Positions 26,738 to 37,253 are shown, counted from the stretch's first letter. The stretch is 64,000 bases of DNA from Skermanella mucosa (GCF_016765655.2 NZ_CP086106.1:3957001-4021000), one strand, 5' to 3'. Numbers and translations: made by a program. Notes: a model not told the origin generated them from the letters alone.

Positions 26738-26759
26738 GTTTGCACCCTTTTGTGCAAAC
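26738..26759. promoter_or_regulatory. Palindromic candidate NtrC-type operator
   Basis: GTTTGCAC-N6-GTGCAAAC is a perfect inverted repeat between gstI and glnII. It resembles the NtrC consensus TGCAC-N7-GTGCA but with a six-base spacer. It lies about 60-80 bases upstream of the sigma54-like element, suitable for an enhancer site. A further half site TTTGCAC is at 26807-26813. Confidence 0.5.
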
Positions 26760-26820
26760 AGCTGCATTTAAAATCACTGTTTGCCTATTTTGTCAGCACT
26801 TGGATGTTTGCACAGTTCCT

Positions 26821-26836
26821 TGGCACCGGTCCGGCA
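26821..26836 (+). promoter_or_regulatory. Candidate sigma54 -24/-12 promoter of glnII
   Basis: TGGCAC-N5-CGGCA keeps the GG/GC pair with exact 10-base spacing expected for sigma54 (consensus TGGCAC-N5-TTGCA); the two T residues before GC are replaced by CG. It lies about 240 bases before glnII, leaving a long leader where GstI could act. It is the best match I found in this region but not a perfect one. Confidence 0.45.
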
Positions 26837-27078
26837 CGGAAGGCCTTCTCCGAGGCCGCACCGTGCCCGACTTGGTTTTTCAGAAGGATTTGGGACGATC
26901 CCCACAGGTTGCCGGCGCAGTCATGACCGAGGCCGGAGCCGTTCCCGGCCACCGCACGGGCTGGCATGCCGAGTGCAATGAGTAATGACGCGTTGGTGGG
27001 CGCCTGTGCCTTCCGGCGGCAGGAAGCGCTGCACCGGTTTCTCAAACAACATGTCCAACACCTGATGAGAGACCCGCA

Positions 27079-28125
27079 ATGACCAAGTATAAGCTGGAGT
27101 ACATCTGGCTCGACGGGTACACTCCGGTCCCCAATCTGCGCGGCAAGACGCAGATCAAGGAATATGCAGACTTCCCCACGCTCGATCAGCTTCCCCTGTG
27201 GGGCTTCGACGGCAGTTCGACCAAGCAGGCGGAGGGCAGCAGCTCCGACTGCGTCCTGAAGCCCGTCCGCATCTTCCCGGACAGCGAGCGCAAGAACGGC
27301 GCGATCGTCCTGTGCGAAGTCATGATGCCCGACGGCGAGACCCCCCATCCGTCAAACATGCGGGCGACCATCCTGGATGACGAGGGCGCCTGGTTCGGTT
27401 TCGAGCAGGAATACTTCTTCTACAAGAACGGCCGGCCGCTCGGCTTCCCCGAGACTGGGTATCCCGCGCCGCAGGGTCCCTATTACACCGGCGTCGGCTA
27501 CAGCAAGGTCGGCGACGTGGCCCGCAGGATCGTCGAGGAGCATCTCGACATCTGCCTGGCCGCGGGCATCAACCACGAGGGCATCAACGCCGAGGTGGCG
27601 AAGGGTCAGTGGGAATTCCAGATCTTCGGCAAGGGCTCCAAGCGCGCCGCCGACGAGATGTGGGTCGCCCGGTACCTGCTGGAGCGGCTGACCGAGAAGT
27701 ACGGCATCGACATCGAATACCACTGCAAGCCGCTCGGCCAGACCGACTGGAACGGCTCCGGCATGCATGCCAACTTCTCCACCGCCTTCATGCGCGAGAC
27801 CGGCGGCAAGGAATATTTCGAAAAGCTGATGGCCGCCTTCGAGACGGCGAAGGACGACCACATCGCGGTCTACGGCCCGGACAACCACATGCGGCTGACC
27901 GGCAAGCACGAGACCCAGTCGATCCACACCTTCAGCTATGGCATCGCCGACCGCGGCGCCTCGATCCGCGTGCCGCACAGCTTCGTCCGCAACGGGTACC
28001 GGGGCTATCTGGAAGATCGCCGCCCCAACTCCCAGGGCGACCCGTACCAGATCGCCTCCCAGATCCTGAAGACCGTCGCGACCGTTCCGACAGGCGCCGA
28101 AGCGGACGTTTCGGCCGCCGCCTGA
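27079..28125 (+). CDS. glnII: Glutamine synthetase type II
   Basis: Condenses glutamate and ammonia to glutamine with ATP. The 348-residue product is the short eukaryotic-like GSII form found in rhizobia and some other bacteria, unlike the longer GSI. Diagnostic parts are LPLWGFDGSST, the ATP/metal segment WFGFEQEYFFY, GINHEGINAEVAKGQWEFQI, CKPLGQTDWNGSGMHANFST and the C-terminal RVPHSFVRNGYRGYLEDRRPNSQGDPY. It is divergent from the GstI-like gene, which supports nitrogen-responsive control. Confidence 0.96.
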   Translation: MTKYKLEYIWLDGYTPVPNLRGKTQIKEYADFPTLDQLPLWGFDGSSTKQAEGSSSDCVLKPVRIFPDSERKNGAIVLCEVMMPDGETPHPSNMRATILDDEGAWFGFEQEYFFYKNGRPLGFPETGYPAPQGPYYTGVGYSKVGDVARRIVEEHLDICLAAGINHEGINAEVAKGQWEFQIFGKGSKRAADEMWVARYLLERLTEKYGIDIEYHCKPLGQTDWNGSGMHANFSTAFMRETGGKEYFEKLMAAFETAKDDHIAVYGPDNHMRLTGKHETQSIHTFSYGIADRGASIRVPHSFVRNGYRGYLEDRRPNSQGDPYQIASQILKTVATVPTGAEADVSAAA

Positions 28126-28133
28126 GCGTCAGC

Positions 28134-28164
28134 CGCGGCGTGGATGTTTTGCATCCACGCCGCG
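28134..28164. terminator. Hairpin after glnII
   Basis: A perfect 13-bp inverted repeat, CGCGGCGTGGATG with its complement, around a TTTTG loop, 8 bases after the glnII stop. It is followed by C-rich sequence rather than a T tract, so termination would need Rho or the stem may stabilise the mRNA. It lies between convergent glnII and doxX. Confidence 0.65.
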
Positions 28165-28185
28165 ACCCGCTCCCGTCGCGCGGTA

Positions 28186-28683
28186 CTACAGATACCGGCC
28201 GTTTTCCCGGCGCCACCGCCATCCGTCGATGCTGAAGCGCCCAGGCCCCGCCGCGGCGAAGGCCAGCAGGCCGCCCGTGATCGCCAGGTTCTTCATGAAC
28301 TGCGTCTGCTGGGCGGCCATCTGCTCGGGCGGCATGATCCAGTAGCGGTGCGCGATGTACGTGGCCACGACGGTGAAGGCCGCCACCAGGAGGGCGGCAA
28401 GCCACGTCCAGGCGCCGAGGATGATGGCGAGCCCGCCGAAGAACTCGACGAAGGCCCCGAGCGGCGCGGTGACCGATGCAACCGGCACTCCCATGGATTC
28501 CATCCGCGCGGTGAACGCCGAAAGCTCCATCACCTTCCCGAACCCGCTGTGGAGGAAGATCACGCCGATCGCGACCCGGCCGATGAGCAACAGCCCGTCC
28601 TGCCAACCGGCAGTCAACCTGTCTCCTGAAATTTCCACTTCCGCCCTGGGAAGCGGCGCAAAGCCCTCGTCGTATCTCGCCAT
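28186..28683 (-). CDS. DoxX family membrane protein
   Basis: 165 residues with four hydrophobic segments. LLLIGRVAIGVIFLHSGFGKV, GAFVEFFGGLAIILGAWTWLAALLVA and the H-R-Y-W motif (IAHRYW) are typical of the DoxX/SURF4-like four-helix family. Such proteins are associated with redox and sulfur-stress systems, but most lack a proven role. ATG 28683 is preferred over an upstream TTG because GGAG precedes it by six bases. It sits downstream of the ars operon on the same strand but is probably separate. Confidence 0.85.
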   Translation of the reverse strand: MARYDEGFAPLPRAEVEISGDRLTAGWQDGLLLIGRVAIGVIFLHSGFGKVMELSAFTARMESMGVPVASVTAPLGAFVEFFGGLAIILGAWTWLAALLVAAFTVVATYIAHRYWIMPPEQMAAQQTQFMKNLAITGGLLAFAAAGPGRFSIDGWRWRRENGRYL

Positions 28684-28797
28684 CTTCGGCTCCAATCCCT
28701 GCTGAATGACCCCGGATCAAGAAGTTTCTCACTCAAACAGAGTGAAGCCATCGCCGTCAACAGACCGGTCGGTGCAATCCTTTGCGGAAGATCGGGT

Positions 28798-29928
<1,131 letters not shown>

Positions 29929-29937
29929 GACTCTCCT

Positions 29938-31200
29938 TCAATCGCCGTCGGGTACGGCGCCTGCCGGACGGGCGGCATGGGTCGCGTCCACATGGGCGCC
30001 GGTCGGCAGCAGCAGCACGAGCGCCGCCGATGCCGCGACCAGTCCCGCGGCGGTCAGCAGGCAGCCTGCCAGGCCGAACCACTGATAGGTCAGGCCCGAC
30101 AGCAGGCTCCCCATCAGACGCCCGCCGGCATTGGCCATGTAATAGAAACCGACGTTCAACGCGACCTTATCGGCATCGGTGAACGCCAGGATGAGGTAGG
30201 AGTGCAGCGAGGAATTCACCGCGAAGGCGACGCCGAACAGGCCCAGGCCGACCATGACCGCCAGGGCCGGGTCCGCCCCGGCCTGGAGCGCCCCGACGAG
30301 CGCCAGCGGGATCACCGCCAGCACCACCGCCCACAGGCGGGCGGCCCGCACCTCGGACGAGGTGCCGTCGGTGGAGCGCCGGACGATAGCCGGCGCCGCC
30401 GCCTGCACGAAGCCGTAGCCGATCACCCAGGCCGCCAGGAAGCCGCCCACCTGGGCGAAGGTCCAGTCGAGCTGGGCATAGAGGAAGATCGGCACGCCGA
30501 CGACGAACCAGACGTCGCGCGCCCCGAACAGGAAGAACCGCGCCGCCGAGAGGATGTTGATCTCCGGCGACTTGGCGAACAAGCTGCGGAACCCGGCCTT
30601 CGCCTTGGATTTCCCGAAATCCCCCCTCAACAGCACCATCGCCGCGACCAGCACGAGGGCGAGCGCCGCGGCCATAAGCCAAAGCCCCTGGACGAAACCG
30701 ATCGTGGACAGGAGCAGGCCGCCCAGGAAGAACCCCACGCCCTTCAGAGCGTTCTTGGAGCCGGTCAGCAGCGCCACCCAGCGGAACAGCGTGCCCTCGG
30801 CACCGGCGGGCACCACCAGCTTGATGGCACTCTTGGAACTCATCTTGGTGAGGTCCTTGGCGATGCCGGCCAGACCCTGCGCCGCCACCACGTAAGCGAC
30901 GGACAGGGCGAACTGCCACTCCGGATCCAGCAGGGACAGCATGACCAGTGCCGCCACCTGGAGTCCCAGCCCGGCATAGAGCGTGATCCGCAGCCCCAGC
31001 CGCGACCCGATCCAGCCGCCGATCAGGTTGGTGACGATCCCGAAGAACTCGTACAGGACGAACAGGAACGCCAGCTGGAACGGCGTGAAGCCCAGGGTGT
31101 GGAAATGCAGCAGGACCAGCATGCGCAGGGCGCCGTCGGTCAGGGTGAAGCCCCAGTATGCCGCGGTGACGATGGCGTAGTCGCGCAGGGTTCCGCCCAT
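29938..31200 (-). CDS. arsJ: Organoarsenical efflux MFS transporter ArsJ
   Basis: Exports 1-arseno-3-phosphoglycerate, the unstable product formed when GAPDH uses arsenate in place of phosphate. The 420-residue MFS protein starts MGGTLRDYAIVTAAYWGFTLTDGALRML, characteristic of ArsJ (the Y-W-G-F-T-L-T-D-G-A-L-R-M-L segment). TMSS-type loop KDLTKMSSKSAIKL is also conserved. It lies between gapdh and acr3 in an ars operon, the classic ArsJ context. The longer open frame upstream is within the intergenic space. Confidence 0.94.
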   Translation of the reverse strand: MGGTLRDYAIVTAAYWGFTLTDGALRMLVLLHFHTLGFTPFQLAFLFVLYEFFGIVTNLIGGWIGSRLGLRITLYAGLGLQVAALVMLSLLDPEWQFALSVAYVVAAQGLAGIAKDLTKMSSKSAIKLVVPAGAEGTLFRWVALLTGSKNALKGVGFFLGGLLLSTIGFVQGLWLMAAALALVLVAAMVLLRGDFGKSKAKAGFRSLFAKSPEINILSAARFFLFGARDVWFVVGVPIFLYAQLDWTFAQVGGFLAAWVIGYGFVQAAAPAIVRRSTDGTSSEVRAARLWAVVLAVIPLALVGALQAGADPALAVMVGLGLFGVAFAVNSSLHSYLILAFTDADKVALNVGFYYMANAGGRLMGSLLSGLTYQWFGLAGCLLTAAGLVAASAALVLLLPTGAHVDATHAARPAGAVPDGD

Positions 31201-31210
31201 GTCCGCCCGC

Positions 31211-32230
31211 CTAACCCTGCTGCAGGTGGCGGGCCACCTTGGCCGCCAGCTCGGCGAGACGGTGGGCATAGCCCATCTCGTTGTCGTACCAGGCGAAGAT
31301 CTTCACGGCGGTGCCGTCGACCACCAGGGTGGACGGGCCGTCGATGATCGACGACCGGGTGTCGCCGCAGAAATCGATCGACACCAGCGGCCGGGACTCG
31401 AAGCCGAGGATGCCCTTCAGCGGGCCGTCTGCCGCCTCCTTCAGGAAGGCGTTGACCTCCTCCGCCGTGGTCGGCCGGGCCACCTCGAACACGCAGTCGG
31501 TCAACGAGCCGGTCAGCAGGGGTACGCGCACGGCCAGCCCGTTCAGCTTGCCCTGGAGCTCGGGATATATCAGCCCGATCGCCGTGGCCGAGCCGGTGGA
31601 GGTGGGGATCAGCGACATCAGCGCCGAGCGGGCGCGCCGCAGGTCCTTGTGCGGCGCGTCAACGACGACCTGGGTGTTGGTCGCGTCGTGGATCGTGGTG
31701 ATGACGCCGTGGCGGATGCCGAGCTTTTCCTGGATCACCTTGACGACCGGTGCCAGGCAATTGGTCGTGCAGGACGCGGCGGTAACCACATGATGCGCGT
31801 CCGGATCGTACAGATGGTCGTTGACGCCCATGACGACGTTCAGCGCGCCGGGAGTCTTGACGGGGGCCGCCACGACCACCTTGCGGGCACCCCGGTCCAG
31901 GTGCGGGGTCACTGTCCCGGTCGTAACGAACTTGCCCGAGCATTCCAGCACCAGATCGACGCCCAGGTCGGCCCAGGGGATGCCGCCGGGCTCGCCGTGG
32001 TCGGTGAAGCCGATGCGCCGGTCGCCGATGCGGATCCCGCCGTCCTCGGCGGCGACCGGCACGGGCCAGCGGCCCTGGACGCTGTCGAACTCCAGCAGGT
32101 GGGCGGCCGTTTCCGGGCCGCCCTTCACCTCGTTGACATGGACGATGTCGAGCAGGCCGCGGTCTACGGCGGCCCGGCAGGCAAGCCGCCCGATGCGGCC
32201 GAAGCCGTTGATGCCGACACGGATGGTCAT
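31211..32230 (-). CDS. gapdh: ArsJ-associated glyceraldehyde-3-phosphate dehydrogenase
   Basis: A 339-residue type I GAPDH. In this operon it is expected to make 1-arseno-3-phosphoglycerate from arsenate and glyceraldehyde-3-phosphate, which ArsJ then exports. NAD-binding INGFGRIGR is at the N terminus, catalytic cysteine in [12 protein letters not shown], and the C-terminal segment [12 protein letters not shown] is intact. The context (arsJ 10 bases downstream, arsR-arsC upstream) separates it from housekeeping gap. No substitution in the active site is apparent. Confidence 0.93.
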   Translation of the reverse strand: MTIRVGINGFGRIGRLACRAAVDRGLLDIVHVNEVKGGPETAAHLLEFDSVQGRWPVPVAAEDGGIRIGDRRIGFTDHGEPGGIPWADLGVDLVLECSGKFVTTGTVTPHLDRGARKVVVAAPVKTPGALNVVMGVNDHLYDPDAHHVVTAASCTTNCLAPVVKVIQEKLGIRHGVITTIHDATNTQVVVDAPHKDLRRARSALMSLIPTSTGSATAIGLIYPELQGKLNGLAVRVPLLTGSLTDCVFEVARPTTAEEVNAFLKEAADGPLKGILGFESRPLVSIDFCGDTRSSIIDGPSTLVVDGTAVKIFAWYDNEMGYAHRLAELAAKVARHLQQG

Positions 32231-32321
32231 GCTACACCTTTCCGGCCCGCCCCCGGGGACGGGCCGTCCTGAAACGAAACAGTATCTTGATTGAAGCTCT
32301 AGGCGCGGAGTTGCCCGGCGA

Positions 32322-33257
32322 TCACCCGGCCGCCGCGACCTCTTCCTCGGACAGCTTGATCTTGCCGATCTCGGCGAGGCGGTTGCGCAGGCTGAGCTTG
32401 TCCAGCGCCTCCAGCCGGAGACTCGTGAAGATCTTGATCCGGCATTCGAGCTCCAGATAGGAGCGCTTGAAGACCTTCTGGACCCGTTCGTCGGACCCGA
32501 CGAAAGCGACGGGATCCTCGACGCCCCAGTGGGCGCTCATGGGCTGTCCGGGCCACACGGGGCAGGGTTCGCTGGCGGCGCTGTCGCAGACGGTGAAGAC
32601 GAAGTCCAGCTCGGGCGCGCCGGGTGCGGCGAACTCGTCCCAGCTCTTCGACCTGAGATGATCGGTCTTGTAGTTCAGGCGCTTCAGAAGCTCGATCGCC
32701 TTCGGATGCACGCTGCCGCGCGGCTGGCTGCCGGCGCTGTAGGCATTGAACCTGCCCTGCCCCCAGCGGGTCATGGCGCATTCCGCCATGATGCTGCGCG
32801 CCGAGTTGCCGGTGCACAGGAACAGGACGTTGTAGGGTCTCTCCAGGCTTGGACGTTCTGACATCGGAGCACTCCATGCTGCGGATTCGGCTAGGCTCGG
32901 GCGCGCCCCGCGCCGGTCTGGAGGACAGGCGGCCGCGGCGAGCGCCTGCAGCGACGGGCTGCAGACTTCGGGATTTCCCTGGCAGCAGTCCTCGGTCAGG
33001 AAGACCAGAAGGTCCCGCATGCCATCGTAATTCGCGTTGTAGATGATCGACCGGCCGACCCGGCTGGCGGTCACGAGGCCGGCGTTGGCCATCAGCGCCA
33101 GATGGCTCGACAGCGTGTTGGGCGGCACACCGAGCGTGCGCGCGATTTCCCCGGCCGGCATGCCCTCCCCGCCCGCCCTGATGAGCAGGCGGAAGACATC
33201 CAGGCGGGTCTCCTGCGCGAGGGCGGACAGGGTGACTATGGCGTGTTTCGTATCCAT
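32322..33257 (-). CDS. arsRC: ArsR-ArsC fusion: arsenic-responsive repressor joined to thioredoxin-type arsenate reductase
   Basis: A 311-residue fusion. Residues 1-105 are an ArsR/SmtB winged helix ([50 protein letters not shown]) with a CCQ and downstream cysteines that could bind As(III). A 30-residue linker leads to a low-molecular-weight phosphatase-type arsenate reductase ([16 protein letters not shown] near 145, [17 protein letters not shown]). The linker contains an in-frame ATG ([12 protein letters not shown]) where separate arsC genes usually begin, so internal initiation is possible. It heads the operon, with a palindromic operator at its start codon. Confidence 0.93.
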   Translation of the reverse strand: MDTKHAIVTLSALAQETRLDVFRLLIRAGGEGMPAGEIARTLGVPPNTLSSHLALMANAGLVTASRVGRSIIYNANYDGMRDLLVFLTEDCCQGNPEVCSPSLQALAAAACPPDRRGARPSLAESAAWSAPMSERPSLERPYNVLFLCTGNSARSIMAECAMTRWGQGRFNAYSAGSQPRGSVHPKAIELLKRLNYKTDHLRSKSWDEFAAPGAPELDFVFTVCDSAASEPCPVWPGQPMSAHWGVEDPVAFVGSDERVQKVFKRSYLELECRIKIFTSLRLEALDKLSLRNRLAEIGKIKLSEEEVAAAG

Positions 33258-33259
33258 GA

Positions 33260-33275
33260 TTCGAGAATTATCGAA
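33260..33275. promoter_or_regulatory. Candidate ArsR operator
   Basis: TTCGA-N6-TCGAA is an inverted repeat just upstream of the arsRC ATG, in an AT-rich patch between arsRC and the divergent enolase gene. Autoregulation by the encoded ArsR domain is expected by analogy with other ars operons. Confidence 0.5.
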
Positions 33276-33434
33276 ATATAGGCTGGAGCGCAAGCGGGAA
33301 ATCGCCGCGCGGTCGGCGGCTCCCTGCCGAACGCGAACATGAACTTGCAAAGTTCGCACGCGAAGGCACGATGTGGCACGGTGGCGACGCCGCTGTTCCG
33401 GCACACGCGGGTGCGGATCAGGATTACGGGGGGA

Positions 33435-34736
33435 ATGATGGCGAAGACCACGATCACGGCCGTGAAGGCCCGGCAGATCCTCGATTCCCGGGGGCGGCCG
33501 ACCGTCGAGGCCGACGTGATGCTCGAAGGCGGGGCGGTGGGCCGCGCGTCGGTGCCGTCCGGCGCCTCGACCAGCCGGACCGAGGCGCACGAGCTGCGCG
33601 ACGGGGACGCCGCATCCTATTTCGGGCGCGGCGTATCGAAAGCCGTGGCGAACGTCGCGGAGGAGATCGCCCCGCTCCTGCGGGGCCGGGATGCCGACGA
33701 CCAGACGGGAATCGACGGGGCCATGCAGGCGCTGGACGGAACGGCCCGCCTGGAGCGTCTCGGTGCGAACGCGGTCCTGGCGGTCTCGCTCGCCACCTGC
33801 CGGGCCGCGGCTGAAGCCGCCCGGGAACCCCTCTATCGCCGGCTCGGCGCCCTGGCGGGGGCCGGCGATCCGGTGCTGCCGCTGCCGATGGTGAACATCC
33901 TGAGCGGCGGGCTCCATGCGGGCCGCGGCATGGACGTGCAGGACTTCCTGGCCGTCCCCTTGACCGCGACCGACTATTCCTCGGCGCTCCACGACATCGT
34001 CCGGGTGCGTGCCGCCGCCGAGGAAGTCGTGGACCGCTATGGCGCCCCCGTGCTCCTCGCCGACGAGGGGGGGCTGAGCCCGGGATGCCCCTCCGCCGAG
34101 ATCGCGCTTAAATTGATGGTGGAGGCGATCGAGCGCGCGGGCCTGACGCCCGGCCATGACATCGGGATCGCCATCGACGTGGCGGCGACGTCGCTTCTCG
34201 GGGCCGACGGTTCCTACGCCTTCTCCCGCGAAGGGCGCTCCCTGGACAGCGCCGGCATGATCGACACGATAGCGGGATGGATCGGGCGATTCCCGATCGT
34301 GTCGGTGGAGGACGGCCTGCACGACGAGGACTGGGACCATTGGCCGGAACTGACCCGCCGGCTGTCCAGCATCCAGGTGGTCGGGGACGATCTGTTCAGC
34401 ACCAACCCGGAGCGCATCCGGCGCGGCATGGCCGCCGGTGCCGCCAACAGCGTGCTGATCAAGCTCAACCAGAACGGAACCCTGACCGGCACCCTGGAGG
34501 CGATCGCGACCGCGCGGGCCGGCGGCTATTCGACCGTGGTCTCCGCCCGGTCGGGGGAGACGGGCGACAGCTTCATGTCGGACCTGGCCGTGGGTGCGGT
34601 CGGCGGACAGATCAAGATCGGCTCGGTCCGCAACACCGAGCGGCTGGAGAAATACAACCAGCTCCTGCGGATCGCCGAGGACCCGGCCGTGGGCTATGCC
34701 GGTGCGCGCTTCCTGGCCGGACAGAGGGGACCATGA
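33435..34736 (+). CDS. Divergent enolase-family protein
   Basis: A 433-residue enolase homologue. Metal ligands (IAIDVAAT, VSVEDGL, VGDDLF), the catalytic lysines (LIKLNQNGTLT; GQIKIGS) and DEGG are conserved. Two canonical residues differ: the SHRSGET histidine is alanine (VSARSGET) and the IQEF glutamate is aspartate (VQDF); the NGGxHADN loop reads SGGLHAGRG. It could be a weak or specialised enolase acting on a related 2-phospho acid. Start ATG 33435 or 33438. It overlaps the kinase gene by four bases and is divergent from the ars operon. Housekeeping enolase is not in the window. Confidence 0.85.
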   Translation: MMAKTTITAVKARQILDSRGRPTVEADVMLEGGAVGRASVPSGASTSRTEAHELRDGDAASYFGRGVSKAVANVAEEIAPLLRGRDADDQTGIDGAMQALDGTARLERLGANAVLAVSLATCRAAAEAAREPLYRRLGALAGAGDPVLPLPMVNILSGGLHAGRGMDVQDFLAVPLTATDYSSALHDIVRVRAAAEEVVDRYGAPVLLADEGGLSPGCPSAEIALKLMVEAIERAGLTPGHDIGIAIDVAATSLLGADGSYAFSREGRSLDSAGMIDTIAGWIGRFPIVSVEDGLHDEDWDHWPELTRRLSSIQVVGDDLFSTNPERIRRGMAAGAANSVLIKLNQNGTLTGTLEAIATARAGGYSTVVSARSGETGDSFMSDLAVGAVGGQIKIGSVRNTERLEKYNQLLRIAEDPAVGYAGARFLAGQRGP

Positions 34737-35743
34737 CGGCCCCGGAAGCCGGCCTTCCCGACGACATGCGCCGGTTCCTCGCCGACCTGGGCATCCAGGG
34801 GCGGGACCTCCGCGCCCATCCGCTGACGGGCGGCGTGTCCTCCGACATCTGGTTCGTCGAGGCGGACGGGCGCGCCCTCTGCATCAAGCGGGCGCTTCCG
34901 ACGCTTCGGGTGGCGGCCCACTGGACCGCCCCCATCGAGCGCAACGGCTACGAATACGCCTGGTTCGAGAGGGTGCGGGAGATAGCGCCGGCGGCGGTGC
35001 CGCCGCTGATCGGACGGCACGCCGACGGCAACATGTTCGCCATGGCGTTCCTCCCGGCGGATCGTTATCCCCTGTGGAAGGCCCTGCTGCTCCGGGGGAA
35101 GGTCGATGCCGACTTTGCGGCGGCGGTCGGCGGGATCCTGGGCGCGATCCATGCCGGAACGGCCGGAGACGACCGCACCGCCGCGGCCTTCGCGACCGAC
35201 GCTTCGTTCCACGCGCTCCGCCTGGAACCCTATCTGCTGGCGACCGCCCGCCGTCACCCGGACCTTGCCGGCCGGCTGGAAGCGATCGCCGCGACGACCG
35301 GAACCACCAGGCTGGCGCTGGTCCACGGGGACGTCAGTCCCAAGAACATCCTGGCCGGTCCCGAAGGCCCCGTGTTCCTCGACGCGGAATGCGCCTGGTA
35401 CGGCGACCCGGCGTTCGACCTGGCCTTCTGCCTGAACCATCTGCTCCTGAAATGCCTTCCCGTCCGCGACTGCACCGGCCCGCTGATGGACGCATTCGAC
35501 CGGATGATTGGCGCCTACCTGCCCCATGTGACCTGGGAGGACGCCGGGGGTTTCGAGAGCCGGTGCGCGGCCCTGCTCCCTGCCCTCATGTTTGCCCGCG
35601 TCGACGGCAAATCCCCCGTCGAGTACGTGACCGGGGAGACGGACAGGGAGATCGTCCGGAGCGTTGCGCGCAGTCTCCTGGCCGGGCCTCCGGACCGGCT
35701 CTCCACCGTCAGGCAACGCTGGCTCGATGGCCTGCGGCGATGA
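34733..35743 (+). CDS. Aminoglycoside phosphotransferase-fold kinase
   Basis: A 336-residue APH/choline-kinase-fold protein. The catalytic loop LALVHGDVSPKNIL (HGDxxxxN) and the metal-binding DAECAWYGDPAFDLAF are intact; the N-terminal lysine in ALCIKRAL would bind ATP. The start overlaps the enolase-like stop (ATGA), so translation is coupled. It is more likely to phosphorylate a small metabolite than an antibiotic, given the metabolic neighbour. A kinase feeding a phospho-acid to the enolase-like enzyme is a possible pairing. Confidence 0.85.
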   Translation: MTAPEAGLPDDMRRFLADLGIQGRDLRAHPLTGGVSSDIWFVEADGRALCIKRALPTLRVAAHWTAPIERNGYEYAWFERVREIAPAAVPPLIGRHADGNMFAMAFLPADRYPLWKALLLRGKVDADFAAAVGGILGAIHAGTAGDDRTAAAFATDASFHALRLEPYLLATARRHPDLAGRLEAIAATTGTTRLALVHGDVSPKNILAGPEGPVFLDAECAWYGDPAFDLAFCLNHLLLKCLPVRDCTGPLMDAFDRMIGAYLPHVTWEDAGGFESRCAALLPALMFARVDGKSPVEYVTGETDREIVRSVARSLLAGPPDRLSTVRQRWLDGLRR

Positions 35744-35756
35744 GGCAAGGGACATC

Positions 35757-37223
35757 ATGAGCCAGAACCCGCTGGTCCGGCCGGTCACGCGCCGATGGCT
35801 GCTTCTCGCAGGCGCCGCCGCCGGCGCGGCCTTGGCTTTCCCCCCGATCCTGCGCCCCGCGGCGGCCTTTGGGGCAACCCACACCCTGAGTCCCGGTCCC
35901 GCCAGGATCCGGATGGTCGGCGACGCCCACCCCGAGACGACCGTATGGGCCTATGACGGGCAGGTGCCCGGCCCCCAGATCCGCGTCCGCCAGGGCGACC
36001 GCCTTCGTATCGAAGTGACCAACCGGCTGGCGGAGGAGACGACCGTCCACTGGCACGGGCTCCGCGTCCCCAACGCCATGGATGGGGTGCCGCACCTGAC
36101 GCAGCGCCCGATCGGTCCCTTCGAGACCTTCACCTACGAGTTCGATGCCGTGGATGCCGGGACCTTCTGGTACCACCCGCACCAGCGGAGCCATGAACAG
36201 GTCGGCCGCGGCCTTCACGGCGCGCTCATCGTCGAGGAGCGCGAACCGGTCCCGGTCAACCGCGATCTCTGCTGGGTGCTGGGCGACTGGCGGCTGAGGG
36301 GAGACGCTTCGATCAGCAATGACTTCGGCGCCATGATGGACATGAGCCATGGCGGCCGGGTCGGGAACACCGTCACGGTCAACGGCCGCGTGCTCGACGA
36401 GGTGCCGGTGCGGGCTGGCGAACGGGTCCGGCTGCGTCTGGTCAATGCAGCCAACGCCCGGATCTTCGGGCTGCGCTTCCAGGGGCACCGGCCGGTGGTG
36501 ATCGCCATCGACGGCCATCCGGTCGAACCGCACGAACCGGAGGACGGCCGCATCCTCCTGGCACCCGCGATGCGCATGGATCTCGTCCTCGACATGGCCG
36601 GCGCTCCCGGGGAGCGGGCCGCCGTCATCGACGACTTCCATCCCCGCCTCGCCTATCGGCTGCTGGACCTCGGCTACGGGCCGGACCGTCTGCGCGACCG
36701 GCCGCCGGAAACGCCGATCCGCTTGCCGGCGAACCCGGTGGCGGAGCCGGACCTCTCCGCCGCGGTCCGCCACCAGGTGACGCTGGGCGGCGGCATGATG
36801 GGAAGCATGGCCGGCGCCCTGGTGGACGGGCGGATGACGGACATGCGGACCCTGCTGCGCCAGGGCATGGCCTGGGCGATCAACGGGGTTGCCGCCGGCG
36901 GCGCCGACCGGCACGGCGGCGAAGCTTCCGGACATGTCATGGACCCCATTTTCACGATCCAGCGCGGCCGAACCTGCGTGATCGCCATGGCCAACGACAC
37001 GGCGTGGCACCATCCGATGCACCTGCACGGCCACACCTTCCGGGTGCTGTCGCGGAACGGCAGGCCGACCCGCTTCAAGGAATGGCAGGACACCGTCCTG
37101 CTGGCCCCGCGCGAACGCGTGGAGATCGCCTTCGTCGCCGACAATCCGGGCGACTGGATGTTCCACTGCCATATCCTCGAACATCAGGCCGCGGGGATGA
37201 TGAGCACTATCCGCGTCGCCTGA
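35757..37223 (+). CDS. Tat-exported multicopper oxidase
   Basis: A 488-residue periplasmic three-domain copper oxidase. A twin-arginine-type signal (TRRWLLLAGAAAGAA) precedes copper motifs: TVHWHGLR, FWYHPHQRSHEQ, the C-terminal HHPMHLHGHTFRVL and MFHCHILEHQAAGM, giving T1, T2 and T3 ligands. The family oxidises metals or phenols with oxygen. A methionine-rich patch (MMDMSHGG; GGGMMGSMAGALVDGRMTDMRT) suggests Cu(I) binding as in CueO. It sits between the kinase and a cytochrome c gene. Confidence 0.92.
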   Translation: MSQNPLVRPVTRRWLLLAGAAAGAALAFPPILRPAAAFGATHTLSPGPARIRMVGDAHPETTVWAYDGQVPGPQIRVRQGDRLRIEVTNRLAEETTVHWHGLRVPNAMDGVPHLTQRPIGPFETFTYEFDAVDAGTFWYHPHQRSHEQVGRGLHGALIVEEREPVPVNRDLCWVLGDWRLRGDASISNDFGAMMDMSHGGRVGNTVTVNGRVLDEVPVRAGERVRLRLVNAANARIFGLRFQGHRPVVIAIDGHPVEPHEPEDGRILLAPAMRMDLVLDMAGAPGERAAVIDDFHPRLAYRLLDLGYGPDRLRDRPPETPIRLPANPVAEPDLSAAVRHQVTLGGGMMGSMAGALVDGRMTDMRTLLRQGMAWAINGVAAGGADRHGGEASGHVMDPIFTIQRGRTCVIAMANDTAWHHPMHLHGHTFRVLSRNGRPTRFKEWQDTVLLAPRERVEIAFVADNPGDWMFHCHILEHQAAGMMSTIRVA

Positions 37224-37253
37224 ACCGGCACCTGCCTTCGGAGGAAAACCGCC

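Noticed and set aside
32281-32321. Separate arsC gene starting in the linker of the arsRC frame
   Set aside because: The ArsR and ArsC parts are in one uninterrupted frame, so I call a fusion; the internal ATG is kept only as a possible second start.
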